Assembly (NCBI GenBank): GCA_004519485.1
Contig: CP038131.1
Span: forward strand, 393,501 to 457,500
Direction of reading: 5' to 3'
DNA from: Nannochloropsis oceanica
Taxonomy: Eukaryota > Sar > Eustigmatophyceae > Eustigmatales > Monodopsidaceae
Length of the DNA: 64,000 nt
Shown piece by piece: positions 49,362 through 59,749 of the stretch; within the stretch, counting starts at the first letter, position 1, and each line of letters starts with the position of its first letter. Both the position numbers and the translations under genes were made by a program. Below the pieces are notes generated by a model. It was not told the origin of the DNA and ran no database searches. It saw only the letters and a program-made list of their open reading frames with translations.

Positions 49362-51301
49362 ATGGCCATGTTGCTCCTGCAGCCATTACAACGGGAATGC
49401 TTCTGTTTGGGGGCCGCACTAATGCTGGTTTGTGTCTTGATCCATCCTATTGTGATGGCGTTTGTGCCTACTACCTTGTCGCATCATGTCCTGCTTTCTT
49501 CCTCTTGCATCCCCTCGGCCGGCACCATCCACGCCATGGGCCCAGCCCCTACAACGAGGAGCCAATCGCGAAGTCAATCGCGTTGGGACTTTTTGCCGCT
49601 ACAGCATACCGCCACCACTAGTGCTGATGAAGACACAATGGCCGAGAAGATTGTGGGCGAGGCGCAAGCACGGTTGCGACCTGCTTTTGAGGACGTAGAC
49701 CGCCGGACACAGCGCATCCTGAAGCGGGTGCTTACAGCCTTCCGGGAGCACCAGGTGGGGACGCACATGTTTAACGGCATCGACGGGTACGGACATGGCG
49801 ACGTAGGTCGTGACACGTTGGAAAAGGTTTACGCGTCTCTCTTTGGTGCCGAGGCTGCGCTTGTCCGCGTACAGATTTTTAGCGGAACCCACGCCATTTC
49901 TTGCGCCCTCTTTGGCGTCCTCCGGCCGGGGGACAAAATGTTGGGTTTGAGCGGCCCTCCATACGATACACTTGAAGAGGTAATTGGAACTCGAGTAGGA
50001 CACCAGGATGAAGGTAGTGGCCCAGCCCCGGGGCAGCGGCCGCTGACAGGGAGCTTAAAGGAATGGGGTGTGGCATATGATCAGGTGGATCTCCTCTCTT
50101 CCGTGGCACCAGGACAGTATTTTGACCTCGCCGAGATCGACCGCCGCATTACTGCAGATCCATGTATTCGGGTTTTGCACATTCAGCGCTCTTGCGGTTA
50201 CCAGTGGCGACCTTCCATTCCCGTGGCCGAGATTGGCCATGTTATTGCCCATATCCGCGCGGCCTTTCCAAGCCGGGAGTTGGTTGTATTCGTCGACAAC
50301 TGCTACGGGGAGTTTGTGGAGGACTTGGAGCCTACACATGTGGGTGCAGATATCGTAGCGGGCTCATTGATAAAGGTAAGGGAAAGCATCATCTGGAAAA
50401 GGATAGTCGGGTCGGGCGCCCCAGGGGGTGGGAGGGGTACTGAGTGGTCTGGGCCAATTTAAGCAGAGGCGTAGTTCGGGGACTAGGGTCCTTTTATGCG
50501 ATTAAAGCAAAAAAAAGGCTTAACAGGGTACAGCATCGTGTTAATTTCAAGCAATTGAACGCCTACGAGGGACAATCGCAAAAAGCAGCTGAACGCTTTC
50601 GTGATTGACCATTCTCAATCATACCCGCACCTGCGCTCACATCGTTACAGAATCCGGGTGGCACGCTCGCTCCGACGGGTGGGTATGTAATTGGCAAGCA
50701 ACATTACGTACAGGCAGCCTTCAAGCGATTGAGCGCACCTGGCGTGGAGGGCGGAGCCACTTTGGGTAAGACGCGTTGGATTCTACAGGGCCTCTTTATG
50801 GCCCCGGCTGTGGTGGGTGAGTCGCTCAAGGGCGCGATGCTATTGGCCGAGGTCATGGGCACTCGGTTCGGACTGCCTTGTAATCCAGCCCCAGGCACAT
50901 CACGAACCGATATTATTCAGGCCGTACAGGTAGGCAGTCGATACCAGGTTATCCAATTTTGCCAGCAGGTGCAGCGGTTGAGCCCCATCGGTGCGTACAT
51001 TCGGCCGACTGCGGGCATTTCGCCGGGTTACGGCGACGAAGTTGTCTTTGCCGTAGGCACATTTGTCGACGGCAGCACCCTAGAATTGAGCGCTGATGGA
51101 CCGCTGCGGGAGCCGTATACTGTCTTTTCGCAGGGTTGCACGCATTGGACACATTGGGCCCTCGTTCTAGAGGCAGCTTTGGTACAGATGGGCTTTTGCC
51201 ATGATGAATACAGTCCAGGAGGCATGGGTTGTGCAAAGGACTTCAGTGAAAACGTAAATAAAAGCACTCTACTCGCAGAAGGAGGAATGAGTAAGGGATA
51301 A
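49362..51301 (+). CDS. Plastid-targeted PLP enzyme, 'aluminium resistance'/methionine gamma-lyase-like family
   Basis: Exons 49362-50375 and 50651-51301 join in phase to 554 residues. The start (MAMLLLQPLQRECFCLGAAL then VCVLIHPIVMAFVPTTL) is a signal peptide with an ASAF-like site. The mature part matches the Met_gamma_lyase Pfam family (bacterial YnbB, 'aluminium resistance protein'): HMFNGIDGYGHGDVGRDTLE, VRVQIFSGTHAISCALFGVL, LHIQRSCGYQWRPSIPV, VVFVDNCYGEFVEDLEP and, spanning the splice, GSLIKNPGGTLAPTGGYVIG with the predicted PLP Lys. Then GLFMAPAVVGESLKGAMLLA and FSQGCTHWTHWALVLEAAL. The family is fold-type I PLP-dependent; its reaction is poorly known, probably a C-S lyase. The plastid location is inferred from the presequence. 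Confidence 0.88.
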
Positions 51302-53373
51302 GAGAAGAAAATTACCATGGGACAATTTGACGGGCTTTAAGCCGACCCTTGGGGAACAGGATTGCCAGAAAATGAAGTAATCAGCGTACGAATGCATGAA
51401 AAGAGGCCGATTTCGCTGGTGATATTTGTCTTTCTCGGTACTCTCAGACTTTAATGGACAGTTATGATATTCTCATATTCACCATCGTTTCGCCACATGA
51501 CCTAAAAGTCCTTTACATCGAGCTGTGCTATCGTCCGTTGGCTCTATTGCATTTGGCCACAATAAAGCACATATTTTTTCGTCAGAGTATAAACACGAGA
51601 CAACTATACCATATCTCGATCATGATAGCTCTCCATTTCGATAATCACTCTGCTAAATCCATGACCGCAGCTAATGCGGCGAAACGGGCTTCTGGTGCTT
51701 TTCTTGACTCTGTAGCATGGGATGTGGTTATGTGGAGGATATCTATCATATTGAACACAATTTGCTCCGGTATACGTTCATACAAAGGCAAAAGAGAGAC
51801 GAAAGTTGTGGCTTTGGAGATGAAGTGGTTGAGAGGGAAGGGAAGTGCGCGTATGATTGGTACCAGTGATAATTCAATGAGAAAGCGATGGAAAACGAAA
51901 GCACATCGTTTACAAATTCTTGGTCGGGGTGACGATTGCCGAGATAATGCGCCCGCCCATGTACCTTTGGTTTCAGGGTAATCAAGAAATCGTTTTCTAC
52001 ACAAACAGACCTCTACCGGCAAGACGATGGCTAGCCCCAGGATCACCAAATAATATTGCTAGCTTTCGACGTCCTTTTCCATAGCCTCATCATATATACA
52101 AACAAATATGAGCTGCCAGAATGAGCACTGACGCTCGGCGTCACAAAATAACGTCAAAGTGGGCTGCGAACCATTGTTAACTGTTTCAATATTTACCAAG
52201 CCGAAGATCTTTAATTTATATGGTCGCGTTCAAGCTTACCAGGCGTATAACCACATTTTGAAGTACAAGTTGCTCCAGCTAGCAGGACCGTAAAATCAGT
52301 AAGCTACCAGGAAGAGGTGGGCGTCAAGTCCGGTTATTCCGGGTACCCGGCAAACCTGGGTAAAGAGTTCAAGGACGACCCGGATCTGGTCTGGCAGCCC
52401 GGATTCTCTGGATAACAGGATATTTGGGCGATGAAGTACAAAAATTGCACTATACGAGGCAGAAAGGGGAAGGAGAAGACAAGGGAAAAGAAGAAAAAGA
52501 CAGGAACGCCACAGCCCTCCCTTCTCCCTTCAAACCCTTACTGTAGGAGGGGAGCTGGCACCCAATAACCATCCCCATACACATCCCTCCGCTGGGTCAA
52601 CCCTGACGAGTTTATCGGACCGGCGCCTACCCCTGCTACGAGGACCACACGTTGGACAACTACCACAATGGACAACCACCACAACTACTTAGTTAGTTGT
52701 CAGTTGTCCCGTCCTGCGATTATGCACAACTAATAGTTGTCATAGTTGTGAGAAAGTGGAAACGGTTTTAATAGTTGTCATAGTTGTGGGAGGGTCGAAA
52801 CATGCACAACTAACAGTTGAGCTAGTTGTCCCTCCTGGAGATCATGCACAACCAATAGTTGAGTTAGTTGTCCTTCCTGGAGATCATGCACAACTACAAC
52901 TAAAGGCACAGCTATGACAACTAATGACAACTAATTCAACTTTTTAGTTGTGCAGGCCTTTTTCGCAGAATAGTTATCCAACGTGTCACAAGGACAGTAA
53001 AATCGACTACCTCCTAACAATATCCCAGTCAATAAATGTATTGTGGATGAGGACTACGCTCGTGGCATTCGAGGCATCAAGACGGGAGAGGCAGATGCGT
53101 TTTCAATCCTTGCACATTCTTCCAAGAGCCCTCATGGCGACGGCCGGGGAGTGTCTGTAATCAGAGTGAAATGCGAAATGTTGTTAACGGTCTCTATCGG
53201 TTGGAACTTTGAAATGCTCGCAACATCATGCCTCCATTCAGCTACAATACACACGCTCCCTTCGCTGGCGGGACGTACACCTACTTCACACACACACACC
53301 GCACTCACTCTCTTGGTAATTCTGCCGGAACGCAGGGTCAGGTGGGTTCCCGCTGAAGACTGGGGCGCGATCG
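51302..53373. other. AT-rich intergenic region, no gene recognised
   Basis: The longest stretch without a recognised gene on the right half. Base composition is clearly AT-richer up to about 52250. Open frames at 51454-51981 (plus) and 51645-52049 (minus) overlap and have no recognisable content. A direct/inverted AGTTGT array occupies 52640-52960. The 5' UTR of N-myristoyltransferase is probably at the right end. Confidence 0.5.
52640..52960. repeat. Dense array of AGTTGT / ACAACT words
   Basis: More than 20 copies of AGTTGT or its complement within 320 bp, often as small palindromes (for example ACAACTAATAGTTGT near 52726) and in a repeat of about 50 bp containing CTGGAGATCATGCACAAC (near 52840 and 52877). 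No coding frame fits. Confidence 0.85.
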
Positions 53374-55487
53374 ATGGCGGAAGAGAAAGTTTCACCACAG
53401 AAGACGCCAGATGAAGCACCAGCACCCGCAGAGGCCGTGACGCATCAGCTTGCTGCCATGGGTATAGTTGCTGGGAATGAAAATGATGCTGCTGGAGGAG
53501 CCAAGGAGTTGCAGCCCAGAGTAGGTCAGGGTTTGACAGCAGGACAGGTAAGCATTCTGGTGGAGCACAAAAGGAGTCCTTGAGATGTGTGCGAAGGAGA
53601 CCTTCCACAAACGCCACATCTACACACATACAGCTGGACATGATGCTGCACGCCGAGCAGGGTATGTTTCGCATGCAGCCACAGGAGAAGACACAGGAAG
53701 ACTTTAAGTTCTGGAGCACCCAACCAATGCTGAAACTAGGTACGAAACATGATGAGCGACATGCGTTAATCGAGGCTCTCCGCCTATTGCTCACTTGCAA
53801 TACATCATTTGAATCAAATAAGGCGAGAAGCGCGAAGAAAATGGACCTATAGAGTCGGACAAGACTCCAGAAGACGTGCGACAAGAGTCCTATAATCTAC
53901 CGGCGGGCTTCATGTGGTGCGAGGTGGACATGACGGACGTACAGGAGGCCAAGGAGGTGTACGACCTCTTGAATCAGAATTATGTGGAGGACGACGACAA
54001 CATGTTCCGTTTTGACTATTCCCCTGCCTTTTTGGAATGGGCTTTGAGTCCGCCAGGGAACGCGAAGGAGTTCGTGGTGGGCATCCGCGTCGCCCCAACC
54101 GCGGCCGCGCTGGCCAAGGGGAAGGGACGGGGCAAGCTCGTTGGATTCATCACCGGTGTACCCGTGCAGATGCGTGTGTACGATAAAATCATGCCCATGG
54201 TGGAAATCAACTTCTTGTGCGTGCTCAAGAAGTTGCGATCTAAGCGCTTGGCACCTGTGCTCATCAAGGAGATAACCCGGCGGGTAAACCTGACTGGGGT
54301 AAGTGCATATTTTGTGCGTCTCGCTCTCGTGCGTTTTGGAAAAAGGCATTTTTATCCATGGGAAGCTATGAAGACTGTTGGCCAATACAATGCTATGGAT
54401 AAGGACTGCTATCCAAAATTCGCATGTTCAAATCTTTAACGTAGGTGTGGCAAGCGGTATACACTGCTGGTGTCCTCCTTCCAAAGCCGGTGGCAAGCTG
54501 CAGGTATCACCATCGCCTCATCCGGCCCAAGAAGCTTGTAGAGATTGGCTTTACGCGTCTGGCCCCGCGCATGACCATGGCCCGTACCGTCCGGCTGTAT
54601 CAGCTCCCTGAAACATGCACAAGCGGTACGTGTATGAGAAAGGAGGGCATCCAAACGCTGGCATTGTGACCCCTCTTTTGGCTGCACATCTTTTGTCAGT
54701 CAGTCAGTCTGCACAGTCTCATGCACATTCATGACATCATCCTCTCTCGTCATCTCTTTTTACATCATAAATATTTTATTTATCACACTGCACCGCAGGC
54801 ATCCGACCGATGACGCTCGCCGACGTACCCTCCGCGTGCGAATTGCTTAATTCTTACCTCAACAAATTCAACCTCGCACCCATGATGGACGACGCGGACT
54901 TCGCCCACTGGCTCTTGCCCCGACATAATGTCGTGGACAGCTTTGTGGTAGTGAATGAGAGGGGCCGCGTCACGGACATTTGCAGGTACGAATATGAGAA
55001 AGGAAATGATATATCTGTTTTCGCTGGCAATTTTTCACTTTTCCCCATGTCTTCCTCTCCCTTGTACTTATTCACTTTAAACACAGCTTCTACCATCTGC
55101 ACTCTACGGTCATCGGCAACACCACCTATCCCACCCTTAACGCCGTCTACTCCTTTTACAACGTCGCCACATCCATGCCCCTAAAGGTACGGTCTCCGTC
55201 TATGTCTCTTGCTCGGTCTCTCTTTCTGTACAGTTTTGCTCTCCCATACGCTCGAGCGACTCATGCTCCTTTCCGTGATTCTATCCGAGCAGTCTCTGAT
55301 GAAGGAAGCTCTGATCCTGGCCAAGCAGAAGGACGTGGACGTGGTCAATGCCTTAGACTTAATGGATAACCAAGAATTCCTCAAGGATCTCAAGTTCGGG
55401 CCCGGCGATGGCACACTCCACTACTATGTCTACAATTGGGGTTGTGCCGAGATTGAGTCGTCGAAAGTCGGCCTGGTCCTTCTCTGA
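53374..55487 (+). CDS. NMT: Glycylpeptide N-myristoyltransferase
   Basis: Seven exons join in phase to 484 residues: 53374-53547, 53634-53739, 53823-54298, 54445-54625, 54799-54985, 55087-55186 and 55257-55487. The enzyme transfers myristate from myristoyl-CoA to N-terminal Gly. Motifs in order: [147 protein letters not shown] and [20 protein letters not shown]. The C-terminus ends VGLVLL, close to the family's catalytic C-terminal Leu carboxylate. The EINFLCVHKKLRSKR signature is kept with Leu for His. The N-terminal 40 residues are variable, as usual. Confidence 0.95.
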
Positions 55488-55720
55488 GAGAGATTGGAAG
55501 GGCGATGAGTGTTTGATGCGGCGGAATGCTGTGTAACGCACAAGTGATGGCCCTAAGCCTAACAGAGCATGGGAGACATGAACAAGAAGAGGGCGGGAAA
55601 AGAAGAAGAGCAGGCCAAGCGAATGCTCTATATTCAGAATGTATACCCGCAACTGCATCTAAAGCAAGCAAGAACGAAGCGCGTACCAAAGGAGTTATGT
55701 CTGTTTATTTCTAACTTGAT
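55488..55720. other. Convergent intergenic region
   Basis: 3' flanks of N-myristoyltransferase and the TAN1-like gene; no gene. Confidence 0.4.
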
Positions 55721-56287
55721 CTATTCCTCTTCCTTTTCCACGTGCTCTTTCCGCGCTGTCTTGGCCTTTTCACGGGCCTGGTCTTGGAGCTGACGGAGAT
55801 TGTACTTCTTCAGCTCGATGAAACGCGGGCAAATACTAAAGCCGATTGTACCCTGTATCGTTAAGAGGTGGGCCAAAAAAAGAAAATTCAGAGAGCAGGA
55901 TGAAGACATCGCAACTGCAAAATGACACACCCAGTACATGGCCTTTCCCTATCCCCCTTCTCCACCCTCAGCTCAGCCTCCTCGGCCTTCTTACCTTTAT
56001 GGCCTCTATGAGGATGACATGGTCCGGGTTCTTCAAGTCCACCTTCCACCTGCCATCAATCACGTCACCCAGCGCTTCGAATATCTCGTCGCGAGTGTGG
56101 GCGGCGTAGTTGCGTCGACACAAACTTACCATATACTAAGGGTGAATGAGGGGATGATATTTAACTTGGCTTTGGTTACATGAAAATATTTTATTTTGCT
56201 ACGCACCGTGGGCCTCTTGGCCTCGTCGGCCCCTTTCCCGTCCTCCGCGCCTGGCGGTGCTGCTGCTGCTGCTACTGCTGCTGCTGC

Positions 56288-56360
<73 letters not shown>

Positions 56361-57477
56361 GCTGCTGCTGTTCCTTCTCCCCTGATTCCCGACACTTGTT
56401 CTTCTTTTTGATTTTTGAGCAGGAGGCCTTTCTCGTGCAGTAAATCCCGTACTTGTACCTTGATGGCTTCTAAGTCCCCCCCGAAGCTGATCCGCTCCAA
56501 CGGCATCAGCTTGACGATGCCTCTGTTAGGGAATTGGGCAGAGTGTGCTTCGTGAAGAGTGGAAGAGAAAGTTTTATCATGGCTGGAAACGAGAAACGTC
56601 ACGCACCGAGTACTACTGTGCCCTGCTTTAGCTTCCTCTAGCATGCGCAGGCACAGTTCAACGGGGGACAAATGCCCGTTTCTGGGGATGCTGATCCCAC
56701 ATGTGCCCTTGCAGCCGGTCTCGACCGTGGCCATAGTCGTCTTGGCCCCCTTCCTCTTTTCCTTCTTCAGTTCTGCGATTTCTTGCAGAAGCGAGGCCCG
56801 AACGCTTTCATTGGCCATGGTTTCAATCTCAGCAGAGTCTGTGACGGCGGCCATGGCAGCGGGGACTTCATCCTCGTCGTCCGTAGACTCTCTGCTGCCA
56901 GGTGTGCCGGAGCCTTTTGCTTCTTCCGCATACTGTTTGTGAGGTAAGGTGAGTGCGTGGTGAGTAAAGGGGCGAGAAAAATACCAAATTTCAGGATTTT
57001 TTTTTACATAAATAGGAGAATCTTGCTTTGCCAGGAGAATTGTGCAGGGGGACTGGCTTTGTTTTACGAGAGAACATCGATTCGACTGTGCTACTGCAGC
57101 AAGCATGCTATCGTTGCCATTCTGCCGTATCCTCCGTCCTCCACAAGACAGGATGACTAACCCGTTCTAGGACGACATACATCTCCTTGGCTGCTTTGGC
57201 CTCCCGGCCCACGTCGCACGTGAAGAGGATAGCCTGCCCGTTCCGCACCGCCTGCAACGACGATGACCAAGACGAGGACTGGTATCGTGGGCGCTTATAG
57301 CCACCACCGGCCCCACCTCCTCCACCATAGCCCTTCTTGTATTATGGCAGTGGATGGCCGGTGAGTTGATTGACGTACAGGTGCTGCGGCGTTCATTCTC
57401 GACCTCCTCTCTCCTCCGCCCCTGGGATCATCATCAGCAGCATCACTTACCAACGGCCGCTTTGAGTTGTCTGCCAT
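55721..57477 (-). CDS. TAN1/THUMPD1-like tRNA acetylation adaptor
   Basis: Six exons join in phase to 371 residues: 57451-57477, 57162-57335, 56607-56932, 56207-56522, 55995-56135 and 55721-55852. TAN1/THUMPD1 presents tRNA to the Kre33/NAT10 acetyltransferase for ac4C12. Seen: Gly-rich start (KGYGGGGGAGGGYKRPRYQ), the first domain strand AILFTCDVGREAKAAKEMYV, a Cys pair region GCKGTCGISIPRNGHLSPVE, the family RLxPM-like IVKLMPLERISF, then the THUMP domain: VSLCRRNYAAHTRDEIFEAL, WKVDLKNPDHVILIEAIK, GTIGFSICPRFIELKKYNLR, and a Lys/Glu tail. A run of about 24 Thr codons flanked by Ala codons sits between the two domains. One donor is GTTAGT, otherwise GT-AG is regular. Confidence 0.85.
56289..56360. 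repeat. (GTT)n trinucleotide repeat in TAN1-like gene
   Basis: About 24 GTT units flanked by GCT units. On the coding (minus) strand it is (AAC)n read in the ACA frame, giving poly-Thr flanked by poly-Ala. Confidence 0.95.
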
Positions 57478-57781
57478 GACGAGTTGGAAGCGAAAAGAGG
57501 AGCACGTCCGGATGAAAGTGCCGGCCCAGCTTCTCCTTGTCCTGTTGGGATATGTTTTGGTTCGCGGTGGAGGTTGAGAAGGGTGTGAATTTGTGAAGAC
57601 AGGAGCGTGCAGCGACCGTCGAGGTGACCTGCTCAACGGTGGAAGCCGTTGCCGTTGCGCATGTTGACCTGTCATGCTGCTTGGCCCATCAAATGCATTA
57701 TTACACCAAAGGCTCCGAGTTCAACCGAGTCACTAAGCCTTCTCCCTCTTCTTCACCATCCCTTCTATAACGAGCAGCAGT
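57478..57781. other. Divergent promoter region
   Basis: Between the TAN1-like gene (minus) and the muniscin-like gene (plus); no other gene seen. Confidence 0.4.
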
Positions 57782-59068
57782 ATGGAGGGCCGTCGTGCTC
57801 GCCGGAGCATCGACTCGCAGCTCCAGACCGCATCGTCACTGTGCACTGTGGGTGGGCATTGTGCCCGTGTCCTGACTATACCAGCTCCTCACTGGGACGC
57901 TAAGCCCTTTCCAAATGTATTTGGAGGGTCCTTTGACTATGTGGAGGTCCCTGTGGTGCGATCTTGTCTTCGTCCAGGTGCAGTCAACCTTTCTGAAGCC
58001 TCAAACACCGAGAACGGTGGCCCCTCCAGCATACAGGTCAACTCTCCACCCCTGCAGTCGTCACCCCTCCTCCCCGCCCGTATCGCGGCGTCCTTGGAGA
58101 CCAACCTATCCCCCTTGATCATGGCAAAAGTAGAATCGCTGCTTGACCCGCCGCCCCTGAAGGCTACAGTGGTAATCCTGGAAGACCTGAGCATGAATTT
58201 TGGAGAAAGCGACATCTGTTTGTCGCTTACAGGTACTGTCCAGGTCACATCTTATGCTGGCGGCCCTGCTGCGTCAAAGCAGCCTCTCGAAATAGGCGTC
58301 GAGCTTGTCGATGCCGCGTCCCAAATCGAAACGATCAAATCGAATGCTGTGGTTCTCCGGCCTTGGGTTTCACCTATGCGCGCTAATGCTGGACCTATAC
58401 CTGAGACGTCGTCGCCCTTGGCGTCATTCTCACCCCCCGTCCCTTCTCCCACGAAATTTATTTGCCGTCTTCCGTGCACCACGGACAATGTTGCTCTGCC
58501 TCTCAACTTGTTGCGGTACACGACCAAATCCACTGTTCGGCCGCTGCCTGTCCGCTTGCAACCAAGCAAAATTAGTGTGGAGGGAGATGTAGCACATATC
58601 ATCGTCGTGGTGACGAGCAATTGCAACCTCTACGTCCCTCTTTCTGCCATGTCCGTGACCGTTGAAGTCCATATGCCTGGCTTTGAGCTCGGTCCAGATG
58701 TCATAAGTGCCATGCCGACAAGCGTGAGCTGGACACCACCTTTCTTCCATTGGCTCTGCCCGCCACGCATGGAGATGCTACCTGGCCGGTCACACACGTT
58801 CCGTGCAAGCCTCTCTATTCAAAACAAGCCGTCACCGTCCGATTTTCCACTTGACGACCTCGCGTGCGTGTCTTCCCCGTCGTCCTCCGCTTATTTTCCT
58901 TCTGGCACGGTCTTTCGAGCAAAGAGTAATGCAGCATTAACCAAGTGCACCGTGCGGCTTATCAAGCTTGACAACGGGGCAGTAGAGGGGGTGAATACAT
59001 CGAGATGCGAGATCCAGCAAGAGGTCAGAAAGAGATATCGCATTACGGCGCATGCACAAGCAAGGTGA
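57782..59068 (+). CDS. Muniscin-like mu-homology-domain protein (tentative)
   Basis: A 428-residue single-exon protein (MEGRRARRSIDSQLQTASSL). Nearly all is beta-strand-like. The text ARIAASLETNLSPLIMAKVE with VVILEDLSMNFGES resembles the first strands of a mu-homology domain as in FCHO/SGIP muniscins. PLNLLRYTTKSTVRPLPVRL followed by AHIIVVVTSNCNLYVPLSAM and VTVEVHMPGFELG resembles the LLRY and N-x-x-LPLxxVxVxVP part. MLPGRSHTFRASLSIQNK and GTVFRAKSNAALTKCTVRLI fit the last strands. Muniscins initiate clathrin-coated vesicles. There is no F-BAR domain. The assignment rests on pattern similarity alone and could be wrong; any beta-sandwich trafficking protein is an alternative. Confidence 0.5.
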   Translation: MEGRRARRSIDSQLQTASSLCTVGGHCARVLTIPAPHWDAKPFPNVFGGSFDYVEVPVVRSCLRPGAVNLSEASNTENGGPSSIQVNSPPLQSSPLLPARIAASLETNLSPLIMAKVESLLDPPPLKATVVILEDLSMNFGESDICLSLTGTVQVTSYAGGPAASKQPLEIGVELVDAASQIETIKSNAVVLRPWVSPMRANAGPIPETSSPLASFSPPVPSPTKFICRLPCTTDNVALPLNLLRYTTKSTVRPLPVRLQPSKISVEGDVAHIIVVVTSNCNLYVPLSAMSVTVEVHMPGFELGPDVISAMPTSVSWTPPFFHWLCPPRMEMLPGRSHTFRASLSIQNKPSPSDFPLDDLACVSSPSSSAYFPSGTVFRAKSNAALTKCTVRLIKLDNGAVEGVNTSRCEIQQEVRKRYRITAHAQAR

Positions 59069-59749
59069 AAATAGAATGTTGTAAAAAAGAAAGAAGTATA
59101 TAAGAGCAAGGAGCAAAATTTGAAGACGCAGGAAAAATGTAGACAGCGAATCGCGATGAAGTCGTTCTCAATTGTTTGTTTCCTTTGTGGCTGGTGGTTT
59201 CATCCACTCGACCCCTCCCTGTGTCGTCGCCTCTCCGTGAAACGAAACGGAAGGGAAGGGCGACGATGTTATGTAAAGTGAATTTCAGCACGCCGCAGGA
59301 TCCGGCATGTCAAGTTTGAGAATCCAACATATTAAAAGTGCGAATACTGATAGATGTATGGTGGGGGGGTGTATGTGTTTTAAGTTCTTTCTCTCTCATT
59401 TTCTATCTGTCTTTGTCTGTCTCTCACTTATATCCCTTACTACCTAATAAAACACAGATCAAGGAGAACGGACTGCGTGAACGGACTACGTGTACTTCTT
59501 CTTCTTCTTCTTCATATCCTTATTTTTCTGTGCCTCCATATTCTCCTTCATCTTCTATCATTCTCTTTCTTCTCATCTGATTCTCGGACACAAAAGGCAT
59601 CACTGCTAGTTGTGGTCGTAACAGCCTTTTTATCGAGCAACAAAACAAAAATCGTGGAATCTTCCTTCTCCATTCCTTTCAAAATTATCTCGCACGCATG
59701 CCATGATGGCTCCTAATTGCGGGTAGGTGCATGACACTACACACTCTAC
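59069..59749. other. Convergent intergenic region
   Basis: 3' flanks of the muniscin-like and DAHP synthase genes; T-rich, short CTT run near 59493. No gene seen. Confidence 0.4.

Noticed and set aside
51454-52049. Overlapping frames of 175 and 134 residues on opposite strands
   Set aside because: Neither has recognisable motifs, codon use is AT-driven, and both lie in an AT-rich gap.
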